This document shows, in pieces, positions 1-12,160 of a stretch of 64,000 bases of DNA. The stretch lies in contig JAJKFH010002656.1 of NCBI GenBank assembly GCA_023333565.1, forward strand, positions 1,046,172 through 1,110,171, given 5' to 3'. The notes below the pieces were generated by a model. The model was not told the DNA's origin and did no database searches. It saw only the letters and a program-made list of their open reading frames with translations. How positions within the stretch are numbered: position 1 is the first letter of the stretch; the number at the start of each line of letters is the position of its first letter. The position numbers were made by a program, and so were the translations under genes. This stretch comes from Puffinus mauretanicus (taxonomy: Eukaryota; Chordata; Aves; Procellariiformes; Procellariidae).

Positions 1-165
1 AAGAAGGGCTACAGATTACTTCCCCACCCTTTTTTTTAAAGTAGAAACTTCTATCTAATGCCGATATAATCAAATCAATGGTTTTTCTCCCCGCACCAGT
101 GATAACGAAACATGAGCACACAAAACTCTGAACCAGTAACACAGTACATTTTTATACATACAAAC

Positions 166-327
166 CTGTATGATTTGATGTCAAGTTCATTCTTCTTGCA
201 ACTATACGTTTAATTTCATCTAGGGCACTGCTCAGTTCGTGTGATCTTTTTTTATTTTCCTTTTCAGCATACAATAGTCTTTGCCGAAGTTCCAGAAACT
301 GGCTTTTGTACATGTCTAAGTCATTTC
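166..327 (-). CDS. MGAT4D: MGAT4D coding exon 2 (lumenal stalk)
   Basis: 162 bases bounded by TTGCAG on the right and a GTTTGTATG donor on the left. It carries two bases of a split Gly codon, 53 codons and one trailing base, in phase with exon 1. It encodes GNDLDMYKSQFLELRQRLLY followed by a Lys/Glu-rich helix and NHT, a possible N-glycosylation sequon. This aligns with the MGAT4A stalk region (QREFLALKERLRIAEHR). The next exon lies beyond position 1. Confidence 0.85.
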
Positions 328-3300
328 CTGCAATGAGAACATAACTTCTTTTCAAAGAGGTGAATTATATGATGGAATAAAGAGAAAGTTTAAGAACAAG
401 AGATGGTCCAGAAGAAGACATGACCAGAAGTGTATAAACAATAATAAAAGAGGCTGCTCAAAGTTTATTCACGGAATGAAGATGTCTGGAAGAGTATTAA
501 GAAGTCGAGTTTAGGGAGCACAGCCGGGTAAAGGCTTGCAATTGAAGACAAGAACAAGAATATGACATCCATAATAAGGAAAAAAATCAGTGAAAGACTA
601 TGAGTTGCAGGGGAAGGTGCTATCCAGTAAAGCCAACAACATTTTTCATTAAGTTACAAATCTTGATGACCCTTATCACATTGAAGAATGTAATTATGCA
701 ATGGCTTGTCTTTTGCATAAAACACTATTAAGATTAAAATACAGATATTAAAGTATTCAGTCTTCATCTATGAGTTAAAAAGTGCCTGGAGTATATTAAG
801 AACTATTAGTAAAGACCGTTATTTGAACTCCTGGATATATTTAATTAGATAACAACTGAAACTGTGCTCTGGATTGAAGGATACGTTCATACTATATAGC
901 CCACCTTTGATGAAATATTCTACAATCGTATCGGTATTAGAAAGACTGTACTCTCAGTCGGGGTCATCAGACACCTCTGCTGTTCTGCATAGTATTCTCA
1001 GATAACGTCTATGTTATGTTTACAGAAGATCCACTTTCCTAAGAAGCAAGTACTGTCAGAACTTCTCAGTTATCACAGATGATATACAAGACTCATACCT
1101 GTCAGTGCCTCCACTGCCTCATTGCCACGTCAATAAAGATTGTTAGACTTACTAAAATTAATTTAAGGCGACATTTCAATAATGTCACTCACTTTGCAAT
1201 AGGAAGTAAAGAAAGTAGAGGGCAGGAGGGGACTTCTACGGCATTTAAAAATGTTTTATAGTGCTGCTTTTTTAATTGGGTTTCTTTTTTAGTTAAATGC
1301 TGTTACTTAGACACTTCTCCCATTCTATTTGTGGACTGTGATGAGTCCCATCCTTGGCAGGACTCATTTTCTAGGACCCACCATTGTCTCTCAGCAAAAG
1401 TGAATTCCCAGGAATTCTAGCCTTTAAAAGAGACTAAGAGCAAAATGTGCGGGTAATACAAATTCGTGAGGATTTGCAGAGGATTTCAAACTGGAATTAA
1501 TTTGCATTTTGAATAAACAGTTTTAGGGGTTTTTTTTGCAGTAAACAGAAGTCCTTAGTTTAATCAATAAATCTATGATTGGGAGACCCCGAAGTTTAAA
1601 ACATCTAGGAAGAAAGTAGTTAGAAGAAAGAAGTAAACATGTGATCTGTATTATTATTATTATTATTATTGGTCTCATTAAAAATTTAAAGTATGTTTAG
1701 TAAAATGCCCATAAAATGAATGCTTCCTAAATTTTTCTGAGAGTCTTAAAAATGTTTTGACTTGCAAGAAAGGCATTCATATCTAGGGGTATTCTGTACT
1801 ATGCAGCTATGAATGTAAATTTAGCGTTGTGGAAGGGACGGGAAAACTGCATTATTTCAACTGGATGCAACAAGAAAGTTCTACTTTACTGAAGTAGGCT
1901 TCCCTAAAAAAAAAAATCAGAGAATAAATAAATAGGTAAATAAATGGAAGGTCAGATGAAGAAACAGATGTAGAGTCCATCTTTTAACAACTGCAGAGGA
2001 AAGGTTAAGATAGATTTTCAATACAAGTCTGTCATGAGGCATTAGGCTACCGAGCTAGAACCCCAAATGAGCTAAATTATTGGAGCACCTAAGGAAGACC
2101 CCTTTCATGAACTACTATGTAGGAATACGCATTCTTGATTTATGCTTTTCTTTCGCAGCTGTGTTTCCAATGCCATAATCCAAGCTTTAGCTTTTTGCTT
2201 TAGAATGTATACGAATAAAATGGAAACAGAAGGTTTAAGCTGATTTAGGTGACTGACAGACATTAATCATACTGTTTTCATAGCAAGAAAATGATTCCAA
2301 ACAGAGCATCAATACATGTAATACGATGGAGATTTATCTTCCAATTCCAAGACAAATTCAGAAGTATAAACTAAAGATACAGTAATGGATGTGCATTTTT
2401 CTTTAAAGTCCAATTGCCTTTATTAGGAGTTAGATAGCATCAAGCGCCAAGAAAAAGTGGAGATTTAACCTGCAGTAAAGTTCCACGTGCTCCCAGGAAG
2501 ATGCAAACAACAAAGAGCAAGCCCACAATCTTAGGATAAATACAGGTTATCATCGGATGCAACTCACTGCTTCTGAAAAGGGAATCAATCATTTTGTAAT
2601 GGAGGTGTTTCGTAATTAAATGCTGGAAAGTGGTGTTCCATTGGCATTTCCAGTAGTGTAATAGCATAAGATTTTGCTAAATCAACTAAAATTCCCCTCA
2701 GTACAACTATAGTACAGGAGGAAACAGTAAAGAAATTGCAGATGAGTAATAACATTGTAGTCCCTCTCTTTACAATTTTTTCAGCTATCCAGTGTCAGTG
2801 TGACTCAAAACCCTGGGTGTCACTACCAGGCTGACATTTTGGCAAGCACCAAGTAATCGTAGTTTTATTTGCTTACTTACAGGTGAGCCTACCAAAATAT
2901 GATAGATGCCTCCGGCAAATAAAAGGTCAATACTCCGCTCTGAGTGCACCCAAAGAAGCTGGCATTTGTAACTGGCCTTATCTATTTCTTCAGGCCAGAA
3001 GAGGGAAACCGCATTTCTGAGTCTTTCAGAATTGAAGCCTCTGTTCCGTTAGGAGAACAAGGGTCTTAGTAATCGCTTATCTCATTCGATTTTGACAGCT
3101 GGGGAAGCAAGGGTTTGACAAAAGGAACGTAGTATTCACTCACCCTTAGCGAAGAATGAGTTTGTTATTATAAACATATATAGTTTGAAATAGAACATGA
3201 AATGTTCTAAGTGTTATTAGAGCTTATGTAAATGAGCAATATTAACTATTAGTAAACTTTGGCAAAAAATGTGTTTGGAAAACAGTACTGAACTTTTTGT

Positions 3301-6300
3301 ATTTTGCTGTGCGATAAGGTACTGTCATGAACAGTATTTATTACTGATAGAACTGTAGCAAGCTAAGAAGATAAAATTAGAAGCATTATGAAGCTAAAGA
3401 CTCTAAATGGTCATTAAGTTTAAATGGATTTTAGTGTGTGTGTGGAAAGTGTTGCTCTTTAGGTCCTAATCTAAGGATCTACACAGAACTTGCTTGCAAT
3501 AGCTTGCTTGGAAAGAAGCAGACGTTTTCACAAATACAGCTCGCCCTGGCAGGGAGGGCCAGGAGAAAGGAGCTTTGGCTCATGAAACACTGTCTGACCC
3601 CAGCGATAGCCTGACTTGGCAACACCTTCTCTACTAATGGTTCCGTCAGCAACGGGGAGTGTCAGGAAAAAAACGGAAAATAGGGACATGAGGACCTATG
3701 GCAAAGCTACAAAAAGTAAATGAAGGTTATGGTGTCTTTTCTCCTTGGTGAGCTGAAGATGAATCACTCTGCCAGGCTAAGGAAACCCTCCTAGGAAATT
3801 TCAACGGGGTTACACTGGCTACAAGCCAGGGGAGGAAAAAAACCAACCACCAGCCAGACTCAGTGATAGCACTCAAAGCTTTTCCAATGAATTTTCAGCT
3901 CTACTACAGCATTTCCTCTGACTGTTCACTACACGTTGTCATATATACTTGTGGGTACTGTAATTCTAAGATGGCAACACTTAAAATGGTTTTAAATGCA
4001 ATCTTGTGTTATCTCCTAATAGATACATATATATAACTTTCTGCACCGGAAACTGAAACTGTTTAGAAACAATACTAATCTCCAAAGCAAATACTCATTC
4101 TGAAAGTCAACCCATTATTTCTCTTAGCTCCACACATGCATACTTCCTATTACCATAAATGCTTCCAGTTTTATTAACAATTGATTTCTGGCACTATCTA
4201 AGAGCTGTGGATCAATTCATCACTATCTCCTCCTAGCATTCAAAAGAAAAAGAAAAGAAAAGGAAAATTGGGAGTGGCAGAAAGGAGGAAAGAAAACATC
4301 CCATAGTCTAGCAGTGACTCTTGTTCCCCTTTCTTGAATACAAGCTACGCTGTTTACCGTACCTAAAGACACTTTCTTTTAGAAACTGAATTTTGGTTAA
4401 TGCCCTCTTTAAAAGAAAACTATGTAAGCACACTAACTGCAAAAGATCTTGTCATACTCTCTGCTTGGAACTACTGCTCTCTGTTCAGGTTAATGAAGCA
4501 TATTAAGCCACTGAGGCATGCATTGCACTAACAACTCTGGCGGTTTGTTATCTTCCCGTAACTGATCTAAAATAGATGGACCTTTCTAAATCTTGTTACA
4601 CGCTTTGCAAGCTTGGGTTTTGTTCTTTCAGAGTAAGGAGGAAAAGAAAATCCCCCAAACAATGCCTCTGTCTTAGTTCAGAACAGCCAGTTCTTACACA
4701 AACACTTAAATTCAACAATGTGCTAAAGTCTAAGGGTGTTTAAGCACATTTCCAGGCAAGGACGCCTTGTGCGTTTGTGCATGATCTTTAAATATTTTGT
4801 TTATAGCATTACAGCACAGAATTATTTGCGTCTCCCAACAGGTTAGAGGCAGCCAAGAAAAACTACCATAAAGTCAGAAGCCACTTCACCTGCACTGGAT
4901 ACATTCACCCATTATGTTTAAGGCTCGTCAGAACTGGCGTAGCTTTGATTGTTGAGCTTTAAGCATAGGAAACAGCATGTCTTAATGCATGTCCTAAATC
5001 TTCAGGAGCCTCTGAAGTCAGTCAGTGCTGAGGTTGGTGTATTTTACACAGTTGAAAAGGGAAGGTTCAGTGAACAGGTTAAGAAGCTTCTAATTGTTTC
5101 CACTCATCTGTCCTGATGGCAACTGGGCTGCAGGGGCTATTGCTATGGCGGATGGCGGAGGCTACAAGTAGGAAGAGAAAGATTAATTTCAGCCAGGCAC
5201 AATTCTCAGCCGGCTGGCTGAAACCTTTGCCCGGCTGTGACGCAGCAGTATCAAACATGCAGGCTTGGTAAGCCAAAGCACGGGGCTTAACAGGCAGCGA
5301 GGACTCTCTCACCATGTTTTTATAGCTCTCTATGTAGGCGTCTAAGCAAGCCGAGGAACCAGGCGGCAGCATGTTCTGCCAGTGCATCTACTCGTCTTTG
5401 ACAGAATCCACATCAGGAGCTTCCAGACAGTGGAGGCCAGCGGAGGGACACTGCATGAATCCAGTGACATCAAATAAAAGCAGTGTGCCGACAATTTGAG
5501 GGGGAAGTTAGGGTTCTTCTGTGCCCATACAGAGGATACACTAGGAGGAGAATCAGAATTGCTTTCCAGTATTAAAATGAACAAACACCTTACAAAGTAA
5601 GAGGCAGATCAAAGTTAATAACTGAATTTTAAAACCACATTCAATTGTATAATGAACACGGACTCGCTATTGGGTTTGGCATAAAATACTGTTTACTGAA
5701 CCATTTACATACTGTATCTAACTGCAAGTAGATAAGCAAACTTGTTTCAAGGAAAATACAACTTAAGTTCTAATAATATTTTCTTAAATGTTGGCAAACA
5801 ATCCTCATTTTAGATCTGAGTCTTTTCCTATATTAGAATGTAGTGAAAAGTGATCTTAAAATGCTCAGTCAGTACATCACTATATAGGAAAGCAATAGTA
5901 TTAAAATAAGTGGAAAATGCGTAAATTGAATGGATATTGCATGGTGTTTGCCCATAATTGTTATACTTTGGTTTTAACATAGTAATGTTAGTAACACGAT
6001 ATAGGTTTTTAATAACCCAGTGGAAAATTCTTATTTGAATATGGCCTTTATCAGAGAAATAAAAAGTACTCATTCACTTCAAGCAATGGTTATTGCTTCG
6101 TTCTGGTTAGTATTTTAAATATTTTTACTGTTCTGCCTGATGTAGCAACAATCACTCATTTATACACACATTTAATTAAATGCCTGGCTACTAACTAAAG
6201 TATTTCTGGATAAAACTGTGGTCCTCAAGGCTCAGTGTGCAACATTAGGAAAGCGTGAAGGTCATATGTTTACACTTGTTTAAGTACAGGTTGTGATGAG

Positions 6301-9300
6301 ACACTGCACAGCAAACAAAGAGAGGTCTGAAATGTTCCCTATCCCTTTCTCTACGAAAACCAACACCAACTAGTCTCATTTTGTACCTGAATCTTTATAG
6401 GATTTATGACTCAGTTCCTCTACTTTTAAGGACAAGGCAGCCACTATTCCGCCTGAAGTAACTGCAAGAAGCAGCAGACTCTTAGTTCAGTAAACTACAC
6501 ATTTAGAAGCCAGTAAAACTATACAGCTTTTGTAAGTCTTGGATATGAATTTTGATATAAAATTTGGGATCAGTAAATACGAAGTCTTAAGTCCCAACTG
6601 AGGTTGTTGTGCGGTTGTTGTATGTATATTGTTATGTTGTTTTTAAATACCTAAATGCAGAACTACGCAAAGAATCTGAGTAAGTACTCAGTGGACTGGA
6701 GAACACCACACTGTGCATTTTGGCCACATTCTGACTGCATGTCCCGGCAAATCCTGGATGTGCAATAACCTCTGTATGCTCTCAGTTCCACTGGAAGGAA
6801 ACATATGCATGCAGGCAAGGAGGGAAGATGTAGCCTAGCAGTCAACTGGGACAACTGGGGAAAATGGTGGTTAAACACAGCCTAACAGGCCTAGAGAAGG
6901 CAGGAAAATTGACTTCGGCATGTTCGTAAATCTGGATAAGCTGTACTGGCTGAAATGAGAATGGTGTCATTCAAGACTCCTTATCAAATCTGTCAATTTG
7001 CCACTATTTCATTGAAGCTTTGAGCCAGAGCGTGCCAGTTGGGTCTGGGCAGGAAACCTGCAAAGAACTCCACCACCCATGACAGAATCTCCTGGGGACC
7101 TGCGCTTGGGTGCACAGCAGGAGCAGGGGTCAGCCAGCCGAAGCAAAGCACCACACCATGGGCAGATTATTGGAAAAAAAAGAAATGTGTAATCAGCTGT
7201 TTGGGCTAGCATGTACATTACTATATTTCAACTGCGAAAAAAAAAAAAACGACTTTCATCAGAAATACCTTTTTAATCCTTTGTACCCCTTTTCCTGATG
7301 AAAAGTTTTGTGAAATAATGAAAAATTTAATATGTTAAACAATTTGATAAACCTTAAGTATACTTCTGTGAATGCAATTAAGTACGAACTAGTTCTCTCT
7401 TCTTCACCCCACCTCAAAGGAATAACTAAAGAAATCCAGGTTTCACAATGTTTGACTCAACATATATATATTAACATACTTAGGTCCTTGTGACATCGTA
7501 TTTTAGCATCACTTTCTCCTAACTTCCAGACAAAGTTTAGTTTTAATTTACTTGGATAAAGTATCCCACAAATTTAGGTGAAAAGGGCAGCAACATGTTA
7601 CAAATCAATTCAAAGAGATCTAATCTTGTAACCCTTACAAGCAACATGAAGAAGCGCTGCCACATGAGATGATCTGATTTACCTCATTGCTGTGACTTCT
7701 AAAAATTCATTGTTATTCAGCCAAGACACCAAAGTTTCTTTTTATTCAGGAATAGTCTTTCCTCTGAAGAAACTTTATGTAAGTTCATAATGAGTTTATA
7801 ATGCACTCTCGCCTTCTCTTTTACTGTTTTTCAAGATTTGCTACCTCCTTACGTTTACTTTTGTACTTTTGTATAGCTGTGATATTTCTTGTTGATTAAT
7901 ATTTACATGGAAAACAGTAGCTAAAACTGTGTGAGAAAATCACTACATATATTGTAAGTTGTATACTACTTTCCATAACTATAAATCTATATACGGAGTA
8001 TTTATATGAGAGCAAATACTTTTGGTCAGGTGAATTAACAAGTGGATTATAACTCAGTTGCACAACAGTAGGAACATCTGTATCATCCTGATAACAGCCT
8101 TTCCTATCCCCAGATGTAAACTGTTTGCTCTGGACAGGTTTTGCTTGGGGCCTGGGGAGGGACCAAAAAGCTCACAGCAAAACCATGCAGGACGTGGAAC
8201 AGGTATTGCTACAGCAGTCCACCTCATTACTTGCTAATAGCAGCCTCTGTTCGCAAGCACTCCAGAGGATGTTGAAGGAATCACCATGCAAGTTGAGACA
8301 GACAGTATCAGGCTTTGCTGAAGATCTGGTGATTACCAATTGTCTCCGTAATTACTTTTATCTTTTTTTATTTTTGGGGGGCACAAAAATATCAGCCTAT
8401 TTAAAATGAAACCTCTGCTTATATTTATAAAGGAATGGAAAAAGTGACTATGAAAACATCTTTGTAAGGATAGTTAAAATGTATATATTATCCACCACGG
8501 CTGAAGTCTAGTAACTTTGGTAGATTCTGAACTTCCATTTTTAAGTGCATGAGTGATGCAGGAGCATCTTCCCTGCCATGCCAGTTCAAGTTACCCATAC
8601 TTGAGTTAAGTCTCACAACTGCAAGTCAACGCTCAGGCTGCACTGAGTAGTTAGCAGCAGTACCAAACAGCCAGTTATTTACTGCTGTCATTGACAGCAA
8701 ACACGCCTTAGTATAAGGCGTTTAAAGGTCGCTGGCTTAAGCTACTGATTTTTATTTGCACAGAAATCGGGACAGAGCCAATACCCGATTTACACTTCAA
8801 GCTAATACTCAAGGGCTGAAAAGTTCTGAGACTGCAGACAAACTGAACAATATTTTACAGGGCTATTATATACTTATCATATTATGGAAGTACTTAAGAC
8901 CACTAGTCTTGAGCTAGGATGCCCTGTCCGAGTTGTACAACAAATAAAAAAGATTATTTGCTCTCCCAACATCACTACAATCCAGGAAACAATAACTGGG
9001 TAGAAACCAGAGGGAATACTACAGACTAATGCCGCTTAGTGCGATATGCTGTAGTCAAAGGTCAAGAGCAGCCTAAACGTTTTAATGGGCAAAGCAGAGA
9101 AGGAAACTGAAGTAAGTGGAGATTTAACAAATGTGTGGAAGAAAACAAGCCAGAGAAGAACATTTGACAAATGAGTGAAAGAGATGGGAGCTGACAAGCT
9201 GAGACAGCACTTGACCTCTCAGTCAGAGGTGGGATAAGTGAAAAGGGCATTAGAAAAGAAAACAAACATTGCAGTTTGAGATGCGAGAAAAGTGGGAACT

Positions 9301-11715
9301 CCTGTTGTGCTCTAGGCATGTCAGTAGAGAGGCAAGTTCAGCAGCGTGGAAGGGAAGAAGAGAGGTTTAACAATATCTAAGCAGAGGTATCTGCCTGTTT
9401 TCAGAGAAAAAGATTAATTTCAAACCACCTTCTTAAATAGATACTCTGTGACAACAATAGAGCGTTAGTTGGTTTGCTCCCAATGCTTCTCTCTGTGTGG
9501 AAAAAGGTAACAACATATGGCTGTTCTTGTTTTTTTTTGGATGGGTAGAAGGCTTCTGTCTTCTAACACCACTCAGGAACAAAGACTATCTTTCCAGCAA
9601 AATAAACATAATACAAAGTTCTGTTACCTCCTCCTTTAGTTACTACTATCAATTCTTATTTACGCATTTGTGAGATTTACCAAGCTGAAGAGAGAATGTG
9701 TCTGAACACTACATATTTACATTTGTAATGGTTAAAAGCTTAAGAAAACAGGTGCTAATAATAATAATTAGGAAAATTATACCATTTGAGAGGAATTAGT
9801 TACTCTGTTTACTGTGGAGGAGGAGACAACTGTGGAAAAAGTTAAAACAACACATATACATATATACCACAACACATATTACCCCTCCCCCCCCAAAAAA
9901 AAAACCCAACAAAAAACCCAAAGCAAAACACCCAGCATGGAACGCCAGCAGAGAGAGGCCAAAAAGAAAGTGGAATGAAAATGGAATTTCAGTAACGGGG
10001 AGTCACAAAATACAAGTCACAAGATAATGTGGCGATAGGGGTGGTAACTGCGGACGGGACAAACGCTTTCATTCTATCATCTCTTGGATCTTCGTTTCTT
10101 AAGACATATCCTGCTTTTACTTCTGTCTCTCCTTCCCCACTCCTAGCAGGATTGCCACTGAGAAAAGTGTCAAGTGTTGTAAGATAAACAACCATATAGT
10201 TGACAAGAAAGGATGAAGGCAGGAGGATCAGCACTCTCTCGACTCTATTCAATATTTCGTTGTGGGGCCAAGATCTCTGTTGCCACTTCTACTTGATACA
10301 GAAACAATTAATAGAAATAAATTAAAAGCTAGGCGGAGTTCTGTGTTCATCCTAGAAATTACTAACTGGCTTATTCTAATTCTTCTGCATCTATAAAATC
10401 AGACCTTTTGTAAAGGTATACATAGGAAGCACTTAAAGATCCATTCTCTCTCCCATACCCCAAACAGTCTGTCACATAACAACCCACGTCTGCAGGCCTC
10501 AGAGGTACTATTTGGAGAGACCTTCTAATTTATTTTCAGAAAATAGCATCAGTTTTATCTTTCCTATGTAGGCTCAGAGAATCTTAGACATGGCTTTCCA
10601 CAGATCTATGTACCACCTACATAACCTATTAAAAAGATATTATGTAACTTTAAAGTTTATAAATAAAAATATAAAAACTCAGGTATTTCTTTGCCGGATT
10701 GAGCATTGCATTCTGGTGCTGGAAACACACACATGGAAAAGTGACTGTACATGAGGCACAAGTACAACTGCAGAATGGATAATGCTACTTTGCCCTCTCT
10801 GAGTAATATTGAAAACAAAACCACGTAAAAAGCGACAGCCACGGCAATCACCTTTAGACTTGTTCTTTCCATCCTAATGCAGGATGCTTGTTAGTAACTT
10901 TTATTAAAACGGTTTCTTAAATTTTCTTTTGTTTTTGTTTTTGTTTTTTTTTTTTTAATCGGACAGGTTTGACCCAAGAATCCAACCCTGTAAGCTGTTA
11001 GGCAAGCTTGTAACGCGGAGCGCGCAAGCCCTGACCCTGGGGAACAGGCGCGACCTGCGCCCTCAGCCTCAGGCGGGGCCGAGCCTCCCGCCGCGCCCGG
11101 TTCCTCCGTTCCCCCGCACGCCCGCTGCCACGAGCGCCAGGCGGGGCGCCGAGCCGAGGGCTGGCGGGGCCGCTGGCGAGCAGCCCCCCGGCCCCGACGA
11201 ACGTCCCGACCCGGGAGGCTGAGCCGCGGAGCGCGGGCACCGGCTCTGCGCCCCACGCCGGCAGCGCAGCCGTTACCGGCCCTCCTTCCGCGGGGGCCGG
11301 AGCTCCGGGAGGGGACGGGACGGGGCGACCCGACGCCTTCCACGCCCCGACCTCCCCGCTGCGCCCCCCACCACCGCCCCCGCCCTGCCTCGCTGCCGGT
11401 CCCGGCACGGTCCCGCTCCCGCCGGTGCCGCCGCCCTGCCATCAGGCGGCCGTTACCGGCGGGCGGACCCCGGCCGTCGGGCGCAGCCGGGGAAGGGAGC
11501 CCTGCACCTCGGTGCCCCGACGGCCCGCCGAGAGGGAGGCAGCAGGTGCCGCCGGGCCGCCCGCCCTTCGCCCCCCAGCGGCCCTCGCCTCGCCTCGCCC
11601 CCCGCGGCCGGTGCCCGCTCTCACCTGGGCTCCCCTCCCACGCCGCGTACCACAGCAGGGGGAAGGCAGCGCCGAGGCACAGCGCCGTCAGGAGCGGGCC
11701 GTGCCGGAGCCGCAT
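166..11715 (-). CDS. MGAT4D: MGAT4 family member D (5' part: first two coding exons)
   Basis: Two exons on the minus strand (11625-11715 and 166-327) join in phase to give about 83 residues of an MGAT4-family N-terminus; the rest lies off the left edge. The protein starts MRLRHGPLLTALCLGAAF, close to the MRLRNG start of MGAT4A, with a short cytoplasmic tail and one hydrophobic segment (about residues 7-25), typical of a type II Golgi membrane protein. Exon 2 encodes a charged, heptad-like stalk (MYKSQFLELRQRLLYAEKEN) matching the stalk of the family. Paralogues MGAT4A/B are N-acetylglucosaminyltransferases that branch N-glycans; mammalian MGAT4D is described as a GnT-I inhibitor. The D assignment rests on position next to ELMOD2, since the catalytic domain is not in the window. 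The identity of the family is firm; the paralogue is inferred. Confidence 0.85.
328..11624 (-). other. MGAT4D intron 1 (11.3 kb)
   Basis: AT-rich intronic DNA with no recognisable exon of a known gene. It contains a (TTA)n microsatellite near 1650, several short poly-A/T runs (for example 9890-9905 and 10940-10957) and a GC-richer stretch at about 5079-5590 with an unassigned minus-strand reading frame (see findings). Open frames elsewhere are short and look like chance. Confidence 0.6.
1650..1670. repeat. (ATT)n microsatellite
   Basis: Seven uninterrupted trinucleotide units of the ATT/TTA type inside MGAT4D intron 1; likely length-polymorphic. Confidence 0.9.
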
Positions 11716-12160
11716 CTCCCGGCGGGGCGCTGCCCGCACGCCCCCCGCGGCGCCTGCTCGCCCAGCCGCGGCTCTGCCGCCCGGCAGCCGCCTCCGCCCG
11801 GGCAACTGCCGGCCGGGCGTGTCTGCGCCGCGCTAACCTGCCGGCCCGCCCGCCCCCTGCGCCGAAAGGGGCCGGGGCAGCGGGGAGGGCATGCCCCAGC
11901 CCCCCCCCCGCCCCCCCGCACCCCACTTCCCCGCGAGGCAGAGCCGCCGTGCCCTCCCGCTTCACAGCGGCGTTGCCCGGGGAGCGGGCGCCCGTCGGGA
12001 GGGTCCCGCAGGGTGCAGCGGTGGCACCTGCTCCTCCCGCCGCCGGGCTTTCCCACTGGAGACATTAGTCTCGTGAACGAGTGCCCACGGCAATTCTCGC
12101 TGCAAAGCCCTGGGCAGAGCCCTCCCCTGACGTTAGCCCTCCCCACGCTAGGATCCAAAC
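11010..12160 (-). promoter_or_regulatory. CpG island, MGAT4D promoter
   Basis: About 1.15 kb of very GC-rich, CpG-dense DNA with sharp edges against AT-rich flanks, covering MGAT4D coding exon 1. Transcription is expected to run leftwards from just right of 11715. Two copies of CCGTTACCGG (11270-11279, 11450-11459) lie in the first 360 bases of intron 1; the core TAACGG (reverse of CCGTTA) is a MYB-type site. No clear TATA box, as usual for CpG-island promoters. Long open frames on both strands here are artefacts of GC-rich sequence. Confidence 0.8.
11625..11715 (-). CDS. MGAT4D: MGAT4D coding exon 1 (start codon, membrane anchor)
   Basis: ATG is at 11713-11715. The exon encodes 30 codons plus one base and ends at a good donor (CAG|GTGAGA, reading leftwards at 11624). 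The hydrophobic stretch LLTALCLGAAFPLLWYAAW is the signal-anchor. An upstream in-frame ATG at 11803-11805 would add 30 Arg/Gly/Ala-rich residues, but the family consensus supports the start at 11715. The exon sits inside the CpG island. Confidence 0.85.

Noticed and set aside
8125..8409. 94-codon plus-strand frame in MGAT4D intron 1
   Set aside because: Ends in low-complexity poly-T derived residues, no family recognised, no splice or promoter support.
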